Origin: a virus
Length of the DNA stretch: 44,175 nt
Direction: 5' to 3' (one strand)
Virus record (IMG/VR): IMGVR_UViG_3300017971_000108
Span: 1-44,175 of that record
Part shown: positions 1 through 8,044 of the stretch, piece after piece
How the letters are laid out: every line of letters begins with the position of its first letter
How positions within the stretch are numbered: the first letter of the stretch is position 1
The notes under the pieces: generated by a model
Told to the model about the DNA's origin: nothing
Database searches by the model: none
Seen by the model: the letters and a program-made list of their open reading frames with translations, nothing else
Made by a program: the position numbers and the translations under genes

Positions 1-123
1 ATACACGCTCGAGCGGCCACAGGACCCTCGATTCCCTTCTCGAAGAGATCGAACCGGAACGGGAACTCGCCGCCAGTCGCGGTGGCGACATAGATCGCGT
101 CATCCATGTAGATGCCGACGCGC
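1..123. repeat. Terminal direct repeat, left copy (contig overlap)
   Basis: Bases 1-123 are identical to 44053-44175. The repeat lies inside a protein-coding frame that continues correctly when the two copies are merged, giving a 44,052-bp unit. A circular assembly of a permuted, headful-packaged genome explains this better than a true terminal repeat, which would more usually sit outside a tail gene. Confidence 0.95.
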
Positions 124-776
124 CGGTTGCCGATCGACTCCATCGCCACGATGTCGCCGTTGGCGTCGAGGAGGTACTGCTGTTGGACCGTACCGTTGTA
201 CCCGCTATCGGGGTTCCGATACTCGGACACGTCGACGGACTGCGCCGAGGGGCTTGCGCCGCCGATGATGTTGCCCAAGAGCACACGGTTGAAAGCGACC
301 GCCATACACGCGCACTCTGGCGGTGTTCCACCGACATCCTCGATCGTTGCGGTGACGCCGTCCCACTTCTTCGGCTCGTCGATGCCGTTGGTGAACAGCA
401 CTACGCGCTCGCCGCCGTAATTCATGGTGCGGATCGCCAGCGGCGATGACGTGGTGCCGGTCAGCGGCGTCCCGCCGGTCTTGTCGTCCCACTGTTCGGT
501 GCTCTTGTTCCAGTGGTAGAACCCTGCCGTCGTCACCATTACGATCCGGCCATTCTCGTCGTCGTGGTCGTACTGGAAGAGCGCGAGCGGGACCTCGCTC
601 ACAGTGTCGGTGCCGGTCTTTGTCAGTCCCGGCCTGGTGATGAGTCGCCGGTCGCGGCGAATCCAATTGAGCGCATCCCGAGCCTCACCTTCGGACAGGT
701 CGAAGTAATCACGATCGCGCCGCACCCCTTCAGAGCACGGCAGGATCATCGACGACGGTGAGGTGTTTGGGCTCAT
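1..776 (-). CDS. Beta-propeller-like tail nozzle protein, N-terminal part (gene crosses the contig ends)
   Basis: This is the first 258 or so codons of a 520-aa protein whose remainder is at 43266-44052. The ATG at 776 overlaps the stop of the upstream jelly-roll gene (ATGA). After an N-terminal arm, short beta-rich repeats follow: RIVMVTTAGFYHW, RVVLFTNGIDEPKKW, CACMAVAFNRVLLGNI, RRVGIYMDDAIYVA. Such repeats are typical of propeller-fold nozzle or hub proteins of short-tailed phages. Position after the adaptor and before tail and fibre genes fits a distal tail-tube component. The assignment rests on repeat pattern and synteny, not on a recognised family signature. Confidence 0.7.
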   Translation of the reverse strand, partial: MSPNTSPSSMILPCSEGVRRDRDYFDLSEGEARDALNWIRRDRRLITRPGLTKTGTDTVSEVPLALFQYDHDDENGRIVMVTTAGFYHWNKSTEQWDDKTGGTPLTGTTSSPLAIRTMNYGGERVVLFTNGIDEPKKWDGVTATIEDVGGTPPECACMAVAFNRVLLGNIIGGASPSAQSVDVSEYRNPDSGYNGTVQQQYLLDANGDIVAMESIGNRRVGIYMDDAIYVATATGGEFPFRFDLFEKGIEGPVAARAC

Positions 777-1534
777 CGGATGCGTTCCACGACCATGTTG
801 AAGTTGGTCAGCGAGTAGCTCTGCTCGGACGCGAGCAACCATTCGATGTAATCGTCCTCGTCCAGCTCGGCGTAATACTCGTTGGCGAAAGAGAGTTGCG
901 GATCGCTCGAGCCAAGCTCCCAGTAATTCGATCGGCCCGACTCATAAATGTTCGAGCCGTTCACCTTGAAGGCCGAGTACGAGTACCCATTGAGCGTTTG
1001 GCCGCTGACGTTCGCGTAGGCATACGCGGTGATTCGGTAGTAGCCGTCCTCGGGAACCGTAACCCTGGTCGGATAGGTCCCGACCACGAACATATCGGAA
1101 ACATCCTCGACAACCGCCGTCTCCCACGTCACGATGACCGACGCGGATGTGACGCTTTGCGGGGAGTCTCGATTCACATGGCAGATACACCCGATCGGCA
1201 GCCGACCGTGAAACTCCCACGTAGCGGAATCCTCGGACCCGTTGTTGTAGTACAGGTTGAGGTTTCCGTCGATCGCCTGGATGAGCCACTCTTTGCTGTT
1301 GGTGATGTCACGCAGACGAACGCCGTTCGAGCCAGGCGTGGAGTTGCCCCGGCAGCGTACCGGCAGACCGAACTGACACTTCGCGGTCATGCCGAGGCCT
1401 ACGGAGATCGTCGAGGCGAATGGGATGCCCGTGATGAGCTTTATCGCCGCCTCGAGGTTGTTGATGTCAGGCCCCCCGGACACGGCCATCGCGCTATTCC
1501 AGCGGGCGGCAAGCAGTTGGTCAGCGGCTCCCAT
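773..1534 (-). CDS. Virion protein with C1q/TNF-like jelly-roll C-terminus
   Basis: The protein has 253 aa. The ATG at 1534 was chosen for the GAGGAGGAA ribosome site just upstream; the open frame extends further back but over the adaptor gene. The N-terminal half (NLEAAIKLITGIPFAS) is unassigned. The C-terminal 130 residues have the strand pattern of trimeric C1q-like domains, with motifs such as TRVTVPEDGYYRITAYAYA and SAFKVNG, which commonly mediate trimerisation or carbohydrate contact in phage fibres and head or neck decorations. It sits between the adaptor and the nozzle gene, so a neck or tail accessory role is likely. Its end overlaps the next start by 4 bases, which indicates translational coupling. 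Confidence 0.6.
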   Translation of the reverse strand: MGAADQLLAARWNSAMAVSGGPDINNLEAAIKLITGIPFASTISVGLGMTAKCQFGLPVRCRGNSTPGSNGVRLRDITNSKEWLIQAIDGNLNLYYNNGSEDSATWEFHGRLPIGCICHVNRDSPQSVTSASVIVTWETAVVEDVSDMFVVGTYPTRVTVPEDGYYRITAYAYANVSGQTLNGYSYSAFKVNGSNIYESGRSNYWELGSSDPQLSFANEYYAELDEDDYIEWLLASEQSYSLTNFNMVVERIR

Positions 1535-1535
1535 C

Positions 1536-2204
1536 TCATTCCTCCTCGTAAACAGGTGTGATCGTGCCCGGCGTGTTTGAAACGACACGGCCAGGCGGTG
1601 TTTTCGCGGTACGGTAGAGCACTCGAGCGTTCTCGATCGCATCCGCGGCGCGGTTCTTCCATTCGTTGTGCTTGGTTTCCGGCACGGTTTGGTGCTCGCC
1701 CGACGTGACGAGCGTTTGCCACATGATCGTTTCCCACAGCTCGTCGAGCATGTCGTCGGTGGCACCAAGGCCGAGATCATCGGGGAGCTTGTGGCCGGCC
1801 CGGTAGATGGTGATGATTTCGCTCGGGATGAGTCCGAGAAGCATCTGATTGCCCCACTGAACTGCGCCGGTCACGGTGCCCTCGAGGGTTCGGTCAGGGA
1901 ATCGCTTGTAGAAGCGTTTGATGTTGCTGTACCACTCGAGCGCCTTCCGGTTGTCGTCGTCGTCGATGTAGTAGAGGTCGGAGAAGGACATCCACCCGGT
2001 TGGAAGATCGTAGGCCCTGGTGCTGGCGACGGTGTTCATCGAGTCCTCGAACTCGGAGAACCGCAGCTTCGGCCCCCGGCAGATCGTTCGTCGCGCCATG
2101 TTGATCCAGAGGAGCGCCTCGGCGTTCGTGATCGCGTCCTCGTTATCCGGGTCGGAGATGCCGTGCCATCCCTTGATGTAGCCGATCAGGGTGGTGGTGT
2201 CCAT
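1536..2204 (-). CDS. Head-tail adaptor protein
   Basis: The protein has 222 aa and starts at 2204 behind GAGGAGT. An N-terminal helical segment (TNAEALLWINMARRTIC) is followed by a mixed region (RAYDLPTGWMSFSDLYYID) and a long C-terminal helix with ELWETIMWQTLVT. This fits the adaptor proteins of podoviruses that dock beneath the portal. It lies between capsid genes and tail genes, the usual place for an adaptor. Only the fold pattern and order support the call. Confidence 0.6.
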   Translation of the reverse strand: MDTTTLIGYIKGWHGISDPDNEDAITNAEALLWINMARRTICRGPKLRFSEFEDSMNTVASTRAYDLPTGWMSFSDLYYIDDDDNRKALEWYSNIKRFYKRFPDRTLEGTVTGAVQWGNQMLLGLIPSEIITIYRAGHKLPDDLGLGATDDMLDELWETIMWQTLVTSGEHQTVPETKHNEWKNRAADAIENARVLYRTAKTPPGRVVSNTPGTITPVYEEE

Positions 2205-2207
2205 CGT

Positions 2208-2924
2208 TTACTCCTCGGTCGATTCCTGGCCGTGGAAATAGTTGTAGACGTGCGCCCGGAGGTGCTTGGCCGACGCCATGACCGCCGTGGTGTTGGGGAT
2301 CTTGAATTTCCTGGCGATCTTCATAAGGTCGTCATGCTTCATGCGGTGGATCTCGGTCTTGCCTGGTGCGTCCGGTGGTGCATCCGGGCTTTTCGGTGGC
2401 GGTGCGCTCGCCAGCGGCTCGAGCTTCGCCTCGACGAGATCGGCCACCTCTGCGGGCGGCAGGCTCGTGTCGATCTCCATTTCCTCGAGGATCGCGTCGA
2501 TGTCGGCTCCCTTGTCGAACCCTGCGCCCAACATGGCGAACCGGATGCGCTGCTCGGGCGTGAGCTTGTTCGGGTCGGGTTGCTCGTCGACGACAGCTTC
2601 GGAGGCCTCCTGGTCGCCCTCTTTCGCAGCGAGCCGCACCTCGCCCTCGAGCGGGTTCACATGGACAGGCCGGATCGCGGCCTTTTTGTCGGCCTCGAGC
2701 GCGTCCAGATGCTCCTGCATCGTCGGAGGCGGTGGTGCGACCTCTTCACGGGATTCGGCCTCGGCGGCCAGGTGGATGATGACCCCGAACTTCTCCGAGG
2801 CTTCGATCCCGGCCTGTTTCTCTTCGTCGTCGGTGATGAACAGGCCGTTCTGGAATTGCTTCTTCCCGCCGTGCCCGAACATATTCAGCTTCGGCCTGGT
2901 CGGGCACTCGTATCGTTTCCACAT
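2208..2924 (-). CDS. Unrecognised acidic head-region protein with SAP/Rho-N-like tail
   Basis: The protein has 238 aa and starts at 2924 with AAAGGAG six bases upstream. The N-terminus (MWKRYECPTRPKLNMFGHGG) is followed by a long Glu/Pro/Ala-rich middle (about 70-190). A C-terminal helical module, HDDLMKIARKFKI then ASAKHLRAHVYNYF, resembles small SAP or Rho-N-type nucleic-acid-binding helices. Genes in this slot, just after the major capsid gene, are often minor head or head-completion proteins. A structured C-terminus that could touch DNA at the portal vertex would fit, but this is speculation. Confidence 0.5.
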   Translation of the reverse strand: MWKRYECPTRPKLNMFGHGGKKQFQNGLFITDDEEKQAGIEASEKFGVIIHLAAEAESREEVAPPPPTMQEHLDALEADKKAAIRPVHVNPLEGEVRLAAKEGDQEASEAVVDEQPDPNKLTPEQRIRFAMLGAGFDKGADIDAILEEMEIDTSLPPAEVADLVEAKLEPLASAPPPKSPDAPPDAPGKTEIHRMKHDDLMKIARKFKIPNTTAVMASAKHLRAHVYNYFHGQESTEE

Positions 2925-2948
2925 GAGTCGCTCCTTTCGGGTAAAGGA

Positions 2949-2972
2949 GGCCGGGGGCCGAAGCCCCCGACC
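2949..2972 (-). terminator. Hairpin after the major capsid gene
   Basis: On the minus strand a GC stem, CGGGGGC-TTCG-GCCCCCG, closes on a very stable UUCG tetraloop, but the downstream tract is only TCCTTTA. It lies between the capsid stop (2985) and the next start (2924). It probably acts as a partial terminator or as a 3'-end stabiliser for the capsid mRNA, giving more capsid transcript than downstream transcript. Confidence 0.65.
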
Positions 2973-2984
2973 ACAGTTGAAAGA

Positions 2985-4163
2985 TTAGGCCGAGAAGCCC
3001 GAGAAGTTTTCCCACACAGCATGGGTTTCCTCGAGGTCCCATTCCCATCCACCCTCACCGAGATACTCGGAAACCTCGCCGTCCCGGCCGTCCTTGACGG
3101 CGTTCGGGATGAGCTTGGTGTCAGAGTCGCGGAGAGGCCGGTAGCGAACGTTCTTGGTATCGACGATCAGCGCCCAATCCGAGTAGTCCTCGGAATCGGT
3201 GAGAAGCTCGTGCTGCTTCACCATCAGGGTGCCAAACGGCGAGAGAATCCGCATCACGTTCATGCCCCACATCTTCGTGTTGGCATCGACCTGGAACGAG
3301 CTGTTCGACAGGACGAAGTGCATGAGAGTGAGCAACGCCTGGTCGCCCATCAGACACAGCTTCGTGTTCGATCCGTACCGCATGGCGATACGCAGCGCAT
3401 CCAGGAAGTCCAGGAGATCGAAGCTCCCGCCGAAGTCGGTGCCGCTCGTGGTGCAGAAGTGAAGCATCCCGCCCGTGGTTCGTTCCGGCAGACCATCGGA
3501 GCCGGTTCCCTCGTAGGGGACGCCCCAAATGCCCGCGCTCTCGATGTCGATCATGTGATCCTCGAGGGCATCGTGGAGCATTTCCTTGGTCGGGCCTTCC
3601 TTCGCATACCGCAGAGAGGTTTTCTTCGCGGTACGGGACAGGCTGATGACGTTGCGGAAAATCTCGGTGTAGTTTTCCACCCACGTCGGGGTCCGGTAGT
3701 TGCCTCGCGGCGGGGTCGCGTTCTCCTCGTGCCGGGTGGTCACGAGAATCCAGTTGTCCGCAGCGTTCACGGCCGCCGACGTGCTGCCGACGTTGGAACC
3801 GCGAATCACGGAGAGATCGGTGTAGGGCGATACCGGATCGGCGTCGACCCATACAACCTCTTGGGTGCGGGTGTTGCGGAGCACATGACCGGCCCGCAGC
3901 GGTTTCAGCGGCGTGGTGCCGGTGAATACGATCGTGGTAGCGGACGAGGTGGCGGCGGCAGAGGCGAACACCATCTGCCGGATGCCTTTCTCGCCCCAAT
4001 GGAAGTTGGGCGCATCCGTCTCCTCGGTTTTCGCCAGGCCCATGAGCATGGTGAGAACCGCTTTCGCGTTCGGTCGGAGACGGAGAAGCGTGGTGCGCCA
4101 ATTCTCGGGATAGTCGTCTGCCGACCAATCCCCGGTCCCTACGATTCCGGGAAGAACTGACAT
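2985..4163 (-). CDS. Major capsid protein, SU10/DUF5309-like HK97 fold
   Basis: The protein has 392 aa and starts at 4163 behind GAGGAGT. The N-terminus (LPGIVGTGDWSADDYPENWR, then LRPNAKAVLTMLMGL) and the central stretch TWVENYTEIFRNVISLSRTAKKT match the DUF5309 family of SU10-type capsid proteins. A P-domain-like section with NTKLCLMGDQALLTLMHFV and a C-terminal VKQHELLTDSEDYSDWALIVD, where the end of the shell fold is expected, support this. The gene follows an acidic scaffold gene and is followed by a strong hairpin, as expected for the most abundant virion protein. No N-terminal prohead-protease domain is visible, so the separate scaffold should guide assembly. Confidence 0.85.
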   Translation of the reverse strand: MSVLPGIVGTGDWSADDYPENWRTTLLRLRPNAKAVLTMLMGLAKTEETDAPNFHWGEKGIRQMVFASAAATSSATTIVFTGTTPLKPLRAGHVLRNTRTQEVVWVDADPVSPYTDLSVIRGSNVGSTSAAVNAADNWILVTTRHEENATPPRGNYRTPTWVENYTEIFRNVISLSRTAKKTSLRYAKEGPTKEMLHDALEDHMIDIESAGIWGVPYEGTGSDGLPERTTGGMLHFCTTSGTDFGGSFDLLDFLDALRIAMRYGSNTKLCLMGDQALLTLMHFVLSNSSFQVDANTKMWGMNVMRILSPFGTLMVKQHELLTDSEDYSDWALIVDTKNVRYRPLRDSDTKLIPNAVKDGRDGEVSEYLGEGGWEWDLEETHAVWENFSGFSA

Positions 4164-4199
4164 TGTTCGACTCCTCTCGGTTCAGAGAGGATCTACAGG

Positions 4200-5324
4200 C
4201 TACTCGAGGAGTTTTCGCATCATGTCCTTCTGCGGGTCGCCAGTCGATTGAGTGTTCGGTGGTTGGACTGGAGCTCCAGATCCACCTGACGCGCCCCTGG
4301 AGCGGCGTAGGCTGCCTTCCTTGCGCTTTCGCTGAGTCTCGCTCGCCTTCCGTTCCAGAGCCGTGAACATATCGTTGTTGAAGGCCCGCCACTGGCCCGC
4401 CAGGAAATCTTCCTCGAAGATTCTCGACGGGTCGATGTTCAGTTCTCTCAAATGCCCATAGAATCGCTCTCGGTTCTTTGGATCATTGAGAGGCTCGAAC
4501 CCTTGCCCGCGTTCTGCCACCGCGTCGAGGGTGGTGTTGAGCTTGGTAAAGAACGCCTCCATCTCAGCCTCTTCACGCGCCCGGTCGGTGTTCTTGGCTA
4601 CCTCCTCGAGCTTCGCCAGGGCCGGAACCCCAACGAACTCGATCAGCGCCATCGTCGTCGCCAAACGCGGAAACGCTTCGGCCAGCTCGCCATCCTCGCC
4701 GTAGTAGCCGACCTTTTTCAGCTCTTCGACGAGTGGTGCGAACTTCTCGAGGTACTCAGGCTCGGTGAGCTTGGCGATGTCAGCCACGCTTTCCTGCTGA
4801 GTCTCTGGCGGTCTTTCGGGGAGCGTTGTCCCATCGGCCGGCTCCGCGGCAATCCCGGCGTTCGCCATCTGCTCGTATGCCCGCTCCAGGGCTTTCGCCT
4901 GGTTCGGGTACTTCGCTGCGGTGATCCGCATGGCCTCGAGCGCCTCGTAAAGCTCTGGAGTAACCTCTTGGGAGAATCGCTGTCCCTTGTGCTCGAACTC
5001 GAACGTTCTGCTTTCGGGTTCGTCGCCTCCCGGCTTCTCGGCCGGTTCGTCGGTCGGCTCGGCGTCACTCGGGGGAGGGGTCGGCTCATCTGGCTCCGCG
5101 TCCTCTGCCTTCGACTCACCGGGGTCGGTGTCGGCCTCATCGGCATCGGGCGCAGGAGCGTCATCGACAAGCTCCCGCATCATCTCGAGCTGTTCCTCAT
5201 CCGTTTCGACGATGGTTTCTCCAGAGCTGTCAGACGGGTCTATCGTCGTCTGCACCTCTGGCTCGGCGTCCGTCTGCTGGCTCGGAGCTTCGGCAGCGTC
5301 GCCTGGTTTTTCTTCGTCAGTCAT
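4200..5324 (-). CDS. Capsid scaffolding protein
   Basis: The protein has 374 aa and starts at 5324. The first 130 residues are extremely acidic and rich in Glu, Asp, Pro and Ser (for example DAPAPDADEADTDPGESKAE). Helical segments follow (LYEALEAMRITAAKYPNQAK, and ELKKVGYYGEDGELAEAFPR), and the protein ends in a basic tail followed by KDMMRKLLE. An acidic, helical, low-complexity protein directly upstream of the capsid gene is characteristic of scaffolds, with the C-terminal basic helix binding the capsid subunit. It has no protease signature. The leader between 5324 and 5428 is about 100 bases and can form a hairpin. Confidence 0.8.
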   Translation of the reverse strand: MTDEEKPGDAAEAPSQQTDAEPEVQTTIDPSDSSGETIVETDEEQLEMMRELVDDAPAPDADEADTDPGESKAEDAEPDEPTPPPSDAEPTDEPAEKPGGDEPESRTFEFEHKGQRFSQEVTPELYEALEAMRITAAKYPNQAKALERAYEQMANAGIAAEPADGTTLPERPPETQQESVADIAKLTEPEYLEKFAPLVEELKKVGYYGEDGELAEAFPRLATTMALIEFVGVPALAKLEEVAKNTDRAREEAEMEAFFTKLNTTLDAVAERGQGFEPLNDPKNRERFYGHLRELNIDPSRIFEEDFLAGQWRAFNNDMFTALERKASETQRKRKEGSLRRSRGASGGSGAPVQPPNTQSTGDPQKDMMRKLLE

Positions 5325-5427
5325 CGGGTTGACCTTTCACTGGTGACTCCGGGGATCGCACCCGGTAGGCCGAACGCCCTTACCGCCCGGATAGCCACAA
5401 CGGTTCCTGCGGCGGCAGCGATAGGGT

Positions 5428-5835
5428 TCATTGGAGTGGTCTGCCTGTCTCGTCGAAGAACTTCGCCAGCTCATCGACGGCGTCCTGGTCGCCCTTCTCG
5501 GCGGCCTTGATTGATTTCAGAATGTCCTGCTCTCGCTCTTTCAGCTTCTCGAACTCCTCGATCGTCGCTTGCGGTGACACCAGCTCGAGCGCGATCGTGT
5601 GCGCTTTCGCCAGATGCCAGATCGCACCATGCGGTCCCATGTTGCTGTGATAGGCGAGCACCTGGTCGACGAGGGCCTGAACCTTCGGGGACAGCTCGGG
5701 GCCGCCAGCGGCCTCTCGCGCCTCGTCGTACTTCGGTTGCAACGCTTTGATCTTGTCCCGCGTCCGCTCGAGGGTCTTTTCGGCCATCTCCTTGATGCGG
5801 GCCTCTGCAATGCTCATTGCTTCTGCGTCGGGCAC
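5428..5835 (-). CDS. Small helical protein downstream of portal, function unknown
   Basis: The protein has 135 aa. The GTG at 5835 is preferred because AGGAGG lies six bases upstream; a TTG at 5841 would overlap the portal stop. The sequence is almost entirely helical and charged (EARIKEMAEKTLERTRDKIKAL, about 10-35; TIEEFEKLKEREQDILKSIK, about 95-115) and ends in AVDELAKFFDETGRPLQ. No family is recognised. Its place between portal and scaffold suggests a head-assembly or portal-associated role. Confidence 0.65.
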   Translation of the reverse strand: MPDAEAMSIAEARIKEMAEKTLERTRDKIKALQPKYDEAREAAGGPELSPKVQALVDQVLAYHSNMGPHGAIWHLAKAHTIALELVSPQATIEEFEKLKEREQDILKSIKAAEKGDQDAVDELAKFFDETGRPLQ

Positions 5836-5837
5836 TC

Positions 5838-7886
5838 TCAACCTCCTATCGGGACGATGTCTCCTGCCTGGACGCCTTGGGCGATCGCCTCGTCCGGCAT
5901 CACACCAGGCGGTTGCTGCTGGATGACCTCGAGGAGATCATCGACGTTGTGGAACCCAAGGTTCTTGGCCCACATCTTGAGCGCCTGGTGGTAGTTGAAC
6001 TGGACGACCGAGCCATCAGCGAGCGGCATTTGACCGTTGAGCTGTGGGATCGGTCCCACAACGGAAAGAAGCCTCTCCACCGAATCGGCCTGGCGGGCCG
6101 GGTCCGGTGGTGAGCTGCCGTCGATCGGCACGTAGTCGTAATTCCCCCAAATGTCGTCGCGTCGGATCTGCGCGATCTCGCTGCCGAACTCCTTCTGGTA
6201 GTCACCGACGACACGAACGTAACGGTCCATCGTGAGGTACTGCTGGAGGTTGGCGATCAGCATTTCGACGAGAGGCGCGATCGCCTGTTCGTCGAGCACC
6301 TTCGCAGTCGCGGCCACCCGCGCCGAGCTGGATGCCATGATCGCGTTGACCTCTCCGAGCGTTCGTTTGTCCTCGGTCGGCATCCCCTGTTGGGGATCGT
6401 TGGCCGCCAGGAGGCGCATACCGAACTCGTAAATCCACTGTGCGCTCTCGAGGTGGCCCCTGGTAGCGTCCGGCCAGAGGAGCTGCTGGAAGGCCGAGCC
6501 GAGGTTCATCTGGTTGTTAAGGACCCGCTGCGCCACCTCGTCAGTCACTCTGATGTGACCGCCAGGCGTCGGATAGAGAATGTCCTCGATCATCACGAGG
6601 TCCTCGTGAACCAGGCCCGCGTTGTGGAGAGCTTTGTTCAGGTGCTCGGAGTAGGTGGCGTAGTTGAAGTCGATGATGCGCTGGACGCCGTCTGCCAGCT
6701 CGGCCGATCCGGGGTTGTAGACGGTGTGTTGGTCCGGCTGAGACTCGCCGCAGACGTAAGGCATTTTGCCGTGGTCGTGATCCAGCTCCCACGCGCCGAT
6801 GATGACGGCCTCGTTCGCCACGACGAACTGCCAGAGCGTCGCCTCCTCGGATGTGTCGATGCTGTGGTCCTTCGGGATGCACCGCCAGGTGAGCCAGTCG
6901 AGCTTGAAAGAACCGGGATCGCCAGCGAAGAGACGGGTGTGCGTTCGATCGGCCGGCTTCTCGTTGACGCTGGCCTCGCCCTCGGCCGCCTTGCCCTCTG
7001 CGATCGTCTTGGCTTGCTGGAGGTTGAAGAACAGGCCGCCGCCTGGCGCTTCGCGCCGCATCGACCACAGGTACGTCCACACGTCGTAGTCGGTATGGCC
7101 GCAGAACTCCATCTTGTCGGGGTTCCAGACCTTCGCTCGAGGGTCGGTAATCATCAGGGTCGGGTCGATGCACCGAACCAGGTTGTACTCGCGTTTCAGG
7201 CCGAACTCTTTGGTTGCCTCGAACAGCTCGGGCTTCGCCATCTGTGCTCGAGGAAAGAAGAGCCGGGCGGCCTCTGGCTCGAACCCCTGCTCTGCCATGT
7301 ACTCCACGAAGCCCTCTTCGCCCTTGAATACCGGGGCCTGGAGCTTGTGGCCGAACTCACGCTCCCACGCGCTGTAGAACCACCCCTGGCCGTAACGGTC
7401 GGCATCTCGGAAGAACGTGTTCGATCCGACCAGGAACCTCGAGGCGCGGAGATCGTACTCGATGTTCATTTCGGTCGCGTGAGCGGAGCGCACGTCCGAG
7501 CCTTCGGTGGGGCTGAGTTGGATCATGGGGTTGCGGGCACCTATGATCGAAAGGAACTGCGCTCGCCGCACGTCGAGCATCGCCGCCGTCACCGGAACAA
7601 CGATCGCTCGATCGAAGGGCATCTCGACCTGGTTGGCCGACCTGGTCCCATCGGCCAACTTCGCCATCGCCTTCAGGTCGATGAACCCTCGCAGTCGTTT
7701 GTCGATCTCTGCCCACACCGATTTCCTCGTGGCGAGGAACTGGTCAGAGAGTCGACGCATTTCGTTGAGTTTGGTGAGAAGCTGACCGTGGAGGTCCGAA
7801 CCGTAAGCAAGACGAACCGCTATGTCTTGGTCGAGGGCCTCGACTGACGTTGCGGCGGGCGGTTGCCCTTCAATTTCAGTCGCCAA
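5838..7886 (-). CDS. Portal protein
   Basis: The protein has 682 aa if started from the TTG at 7886, which has GGGAGA about seven bases upstream. An in-frame GTG at 7937 lacks a ribosome site. The length, the early helical stem-like region (LLTKLNEMRRLSDQFLATRK), motifs such as VEMPFDRAIVVPVTAAMLDVRR and ANDPQQGMPTEDKRTLGEVN, and the position after the terminase genes and before scaffold and capsid fit a podovirus portal. The dodecamer would form the DNA channel and dock terminase and then the adaptor. The NKALHNAGLVHEDLVMI and LLWPDATRGHLESA segments resemble the helical crown-side region. A hairpin and an inverted repeat lie upstream. Confidence 0.8.
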   Translation of the reverse strand: MATEIEGQPPAATSVEALDQDIAVRLAYGSDLHGQLLTKLNEMRRLSDQFLATRKSVWAEIDKRLRGFIDLKAMAKLADGTRSANQVEMPFDRAIVVPVTAAMLDVRRAQFLSIIGARNPMIQLSPTEGSDVRSAHATEMNIEYDLRASRFLVGSNTFFRDADRYGQGWFYSAWEREFGHKLQAPVFKGEEGFVEYMAEQGFEPEAARLFFPRAQMAKPELFEATKEFGLKREYNLVRCIDPTLMITDPRAKVWNPDKMEFCGHTDYDVWTYLWSMRREAPGGGLFFNLQQAKTIAEGKAAEGEASVNEKPADRTHTRLFAGDPGSFKLDWLTWRCIPKDHSIDTSEEATLWQFVVANEAVIIGAWELDHDHGKMPYVCGESQPDQHTVYNPGSAELADGVQRIIDFNYATYSEHLNKALHNAGLVHEDLVMIEDILYPTPGGHIRVTDEVAQRVLNNQMNLGSAFQQLLWPDATRGHLESAQWIYEFGMRLLAANDPQQGMPTEDKRTLGEVNAIMASSSARVAATAKVLDEQAIAPLVEMLIANLQQYLTMDRYVRVVGDYQKEFGSEIAQIRRDDIWGNYDYVPIDGSSPPDPARQADSVERLLSVVGPIPQLNGQMPLADGSVVQFNYHQALKMWAKNLGFHNVDDLLEVIQQQPPGVMPDEAIAQGVQAGDIVPIGG

Positions 7887-7921
7887 TGGGAATCTCCCTC
7901 GATCCGAGAATACCACATGAA

Positions 7922-7956
7922 TGACGTTGAGCGTCACACGTTGCCGCTGAACGTCA
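7922..7956. promoter_or_regulatory. Imperfect 12-bp inverted repeat upstream of the portal gene
   Basis: TGACGTTGAGCG (7922-7933) and CGCTGAACGTCA (7945-7956) are inverted copies with one mismatch, separated by 11 bases. They lie immediately 5' of the portal reading frame and next to a terminator-like hairpin. This could be an operator for a late promoter or a hairpin in the portal leader mRNA; no clear -35/-10 pair was found. Confidence 0.5.
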
Positions 7957-7957
7957 C

Positions 7958-7990
7958 AAAAATGGCCGCCGTGGGCATGAATCCACGGCG
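7958..7990 (-). terminator. Terminator-like hairpin between the Acb2-like gene and portal
   Basis: On the minus strand CGCCGTGG and CCACGGCG (7983-7990 and 7967-7974) form an 8-bp stem with an 8-base loop. A short T-run follows four bases later (7958-7962). The T-tract is short and offset, so termination may be partial. It would separate the packaging and anti-defence genes from the head genes. Confidence 0.55.
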
Positions 7991-8044
7991 ACCTGCTCGA
8001 AGCCCCGGATAGAGGGCCGGAAGGAGCGCGATCAGCTTACCACG

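Noticed and set aside
1668-4160. 830-codon open frame on the plus strand
   Set aside because: It is antisense to the adaptor, head protein and capsid genes, which have good ribosome sites and recognisable sequences. Long antisense frames are expected in GC-rich DNA; its product is Arg/Val/Leu-biased.
5332-5395. tRNA-like T-arm (CCGGG-TGCGATC-CCCGG) followed by a CCA-like end in the scaffold leader, minus strand
   Set aside because: The upstream part is too short for D and anticodon arms and no 7-bp acceptor partner is found. Only a local hairpin remains (5363-5385).
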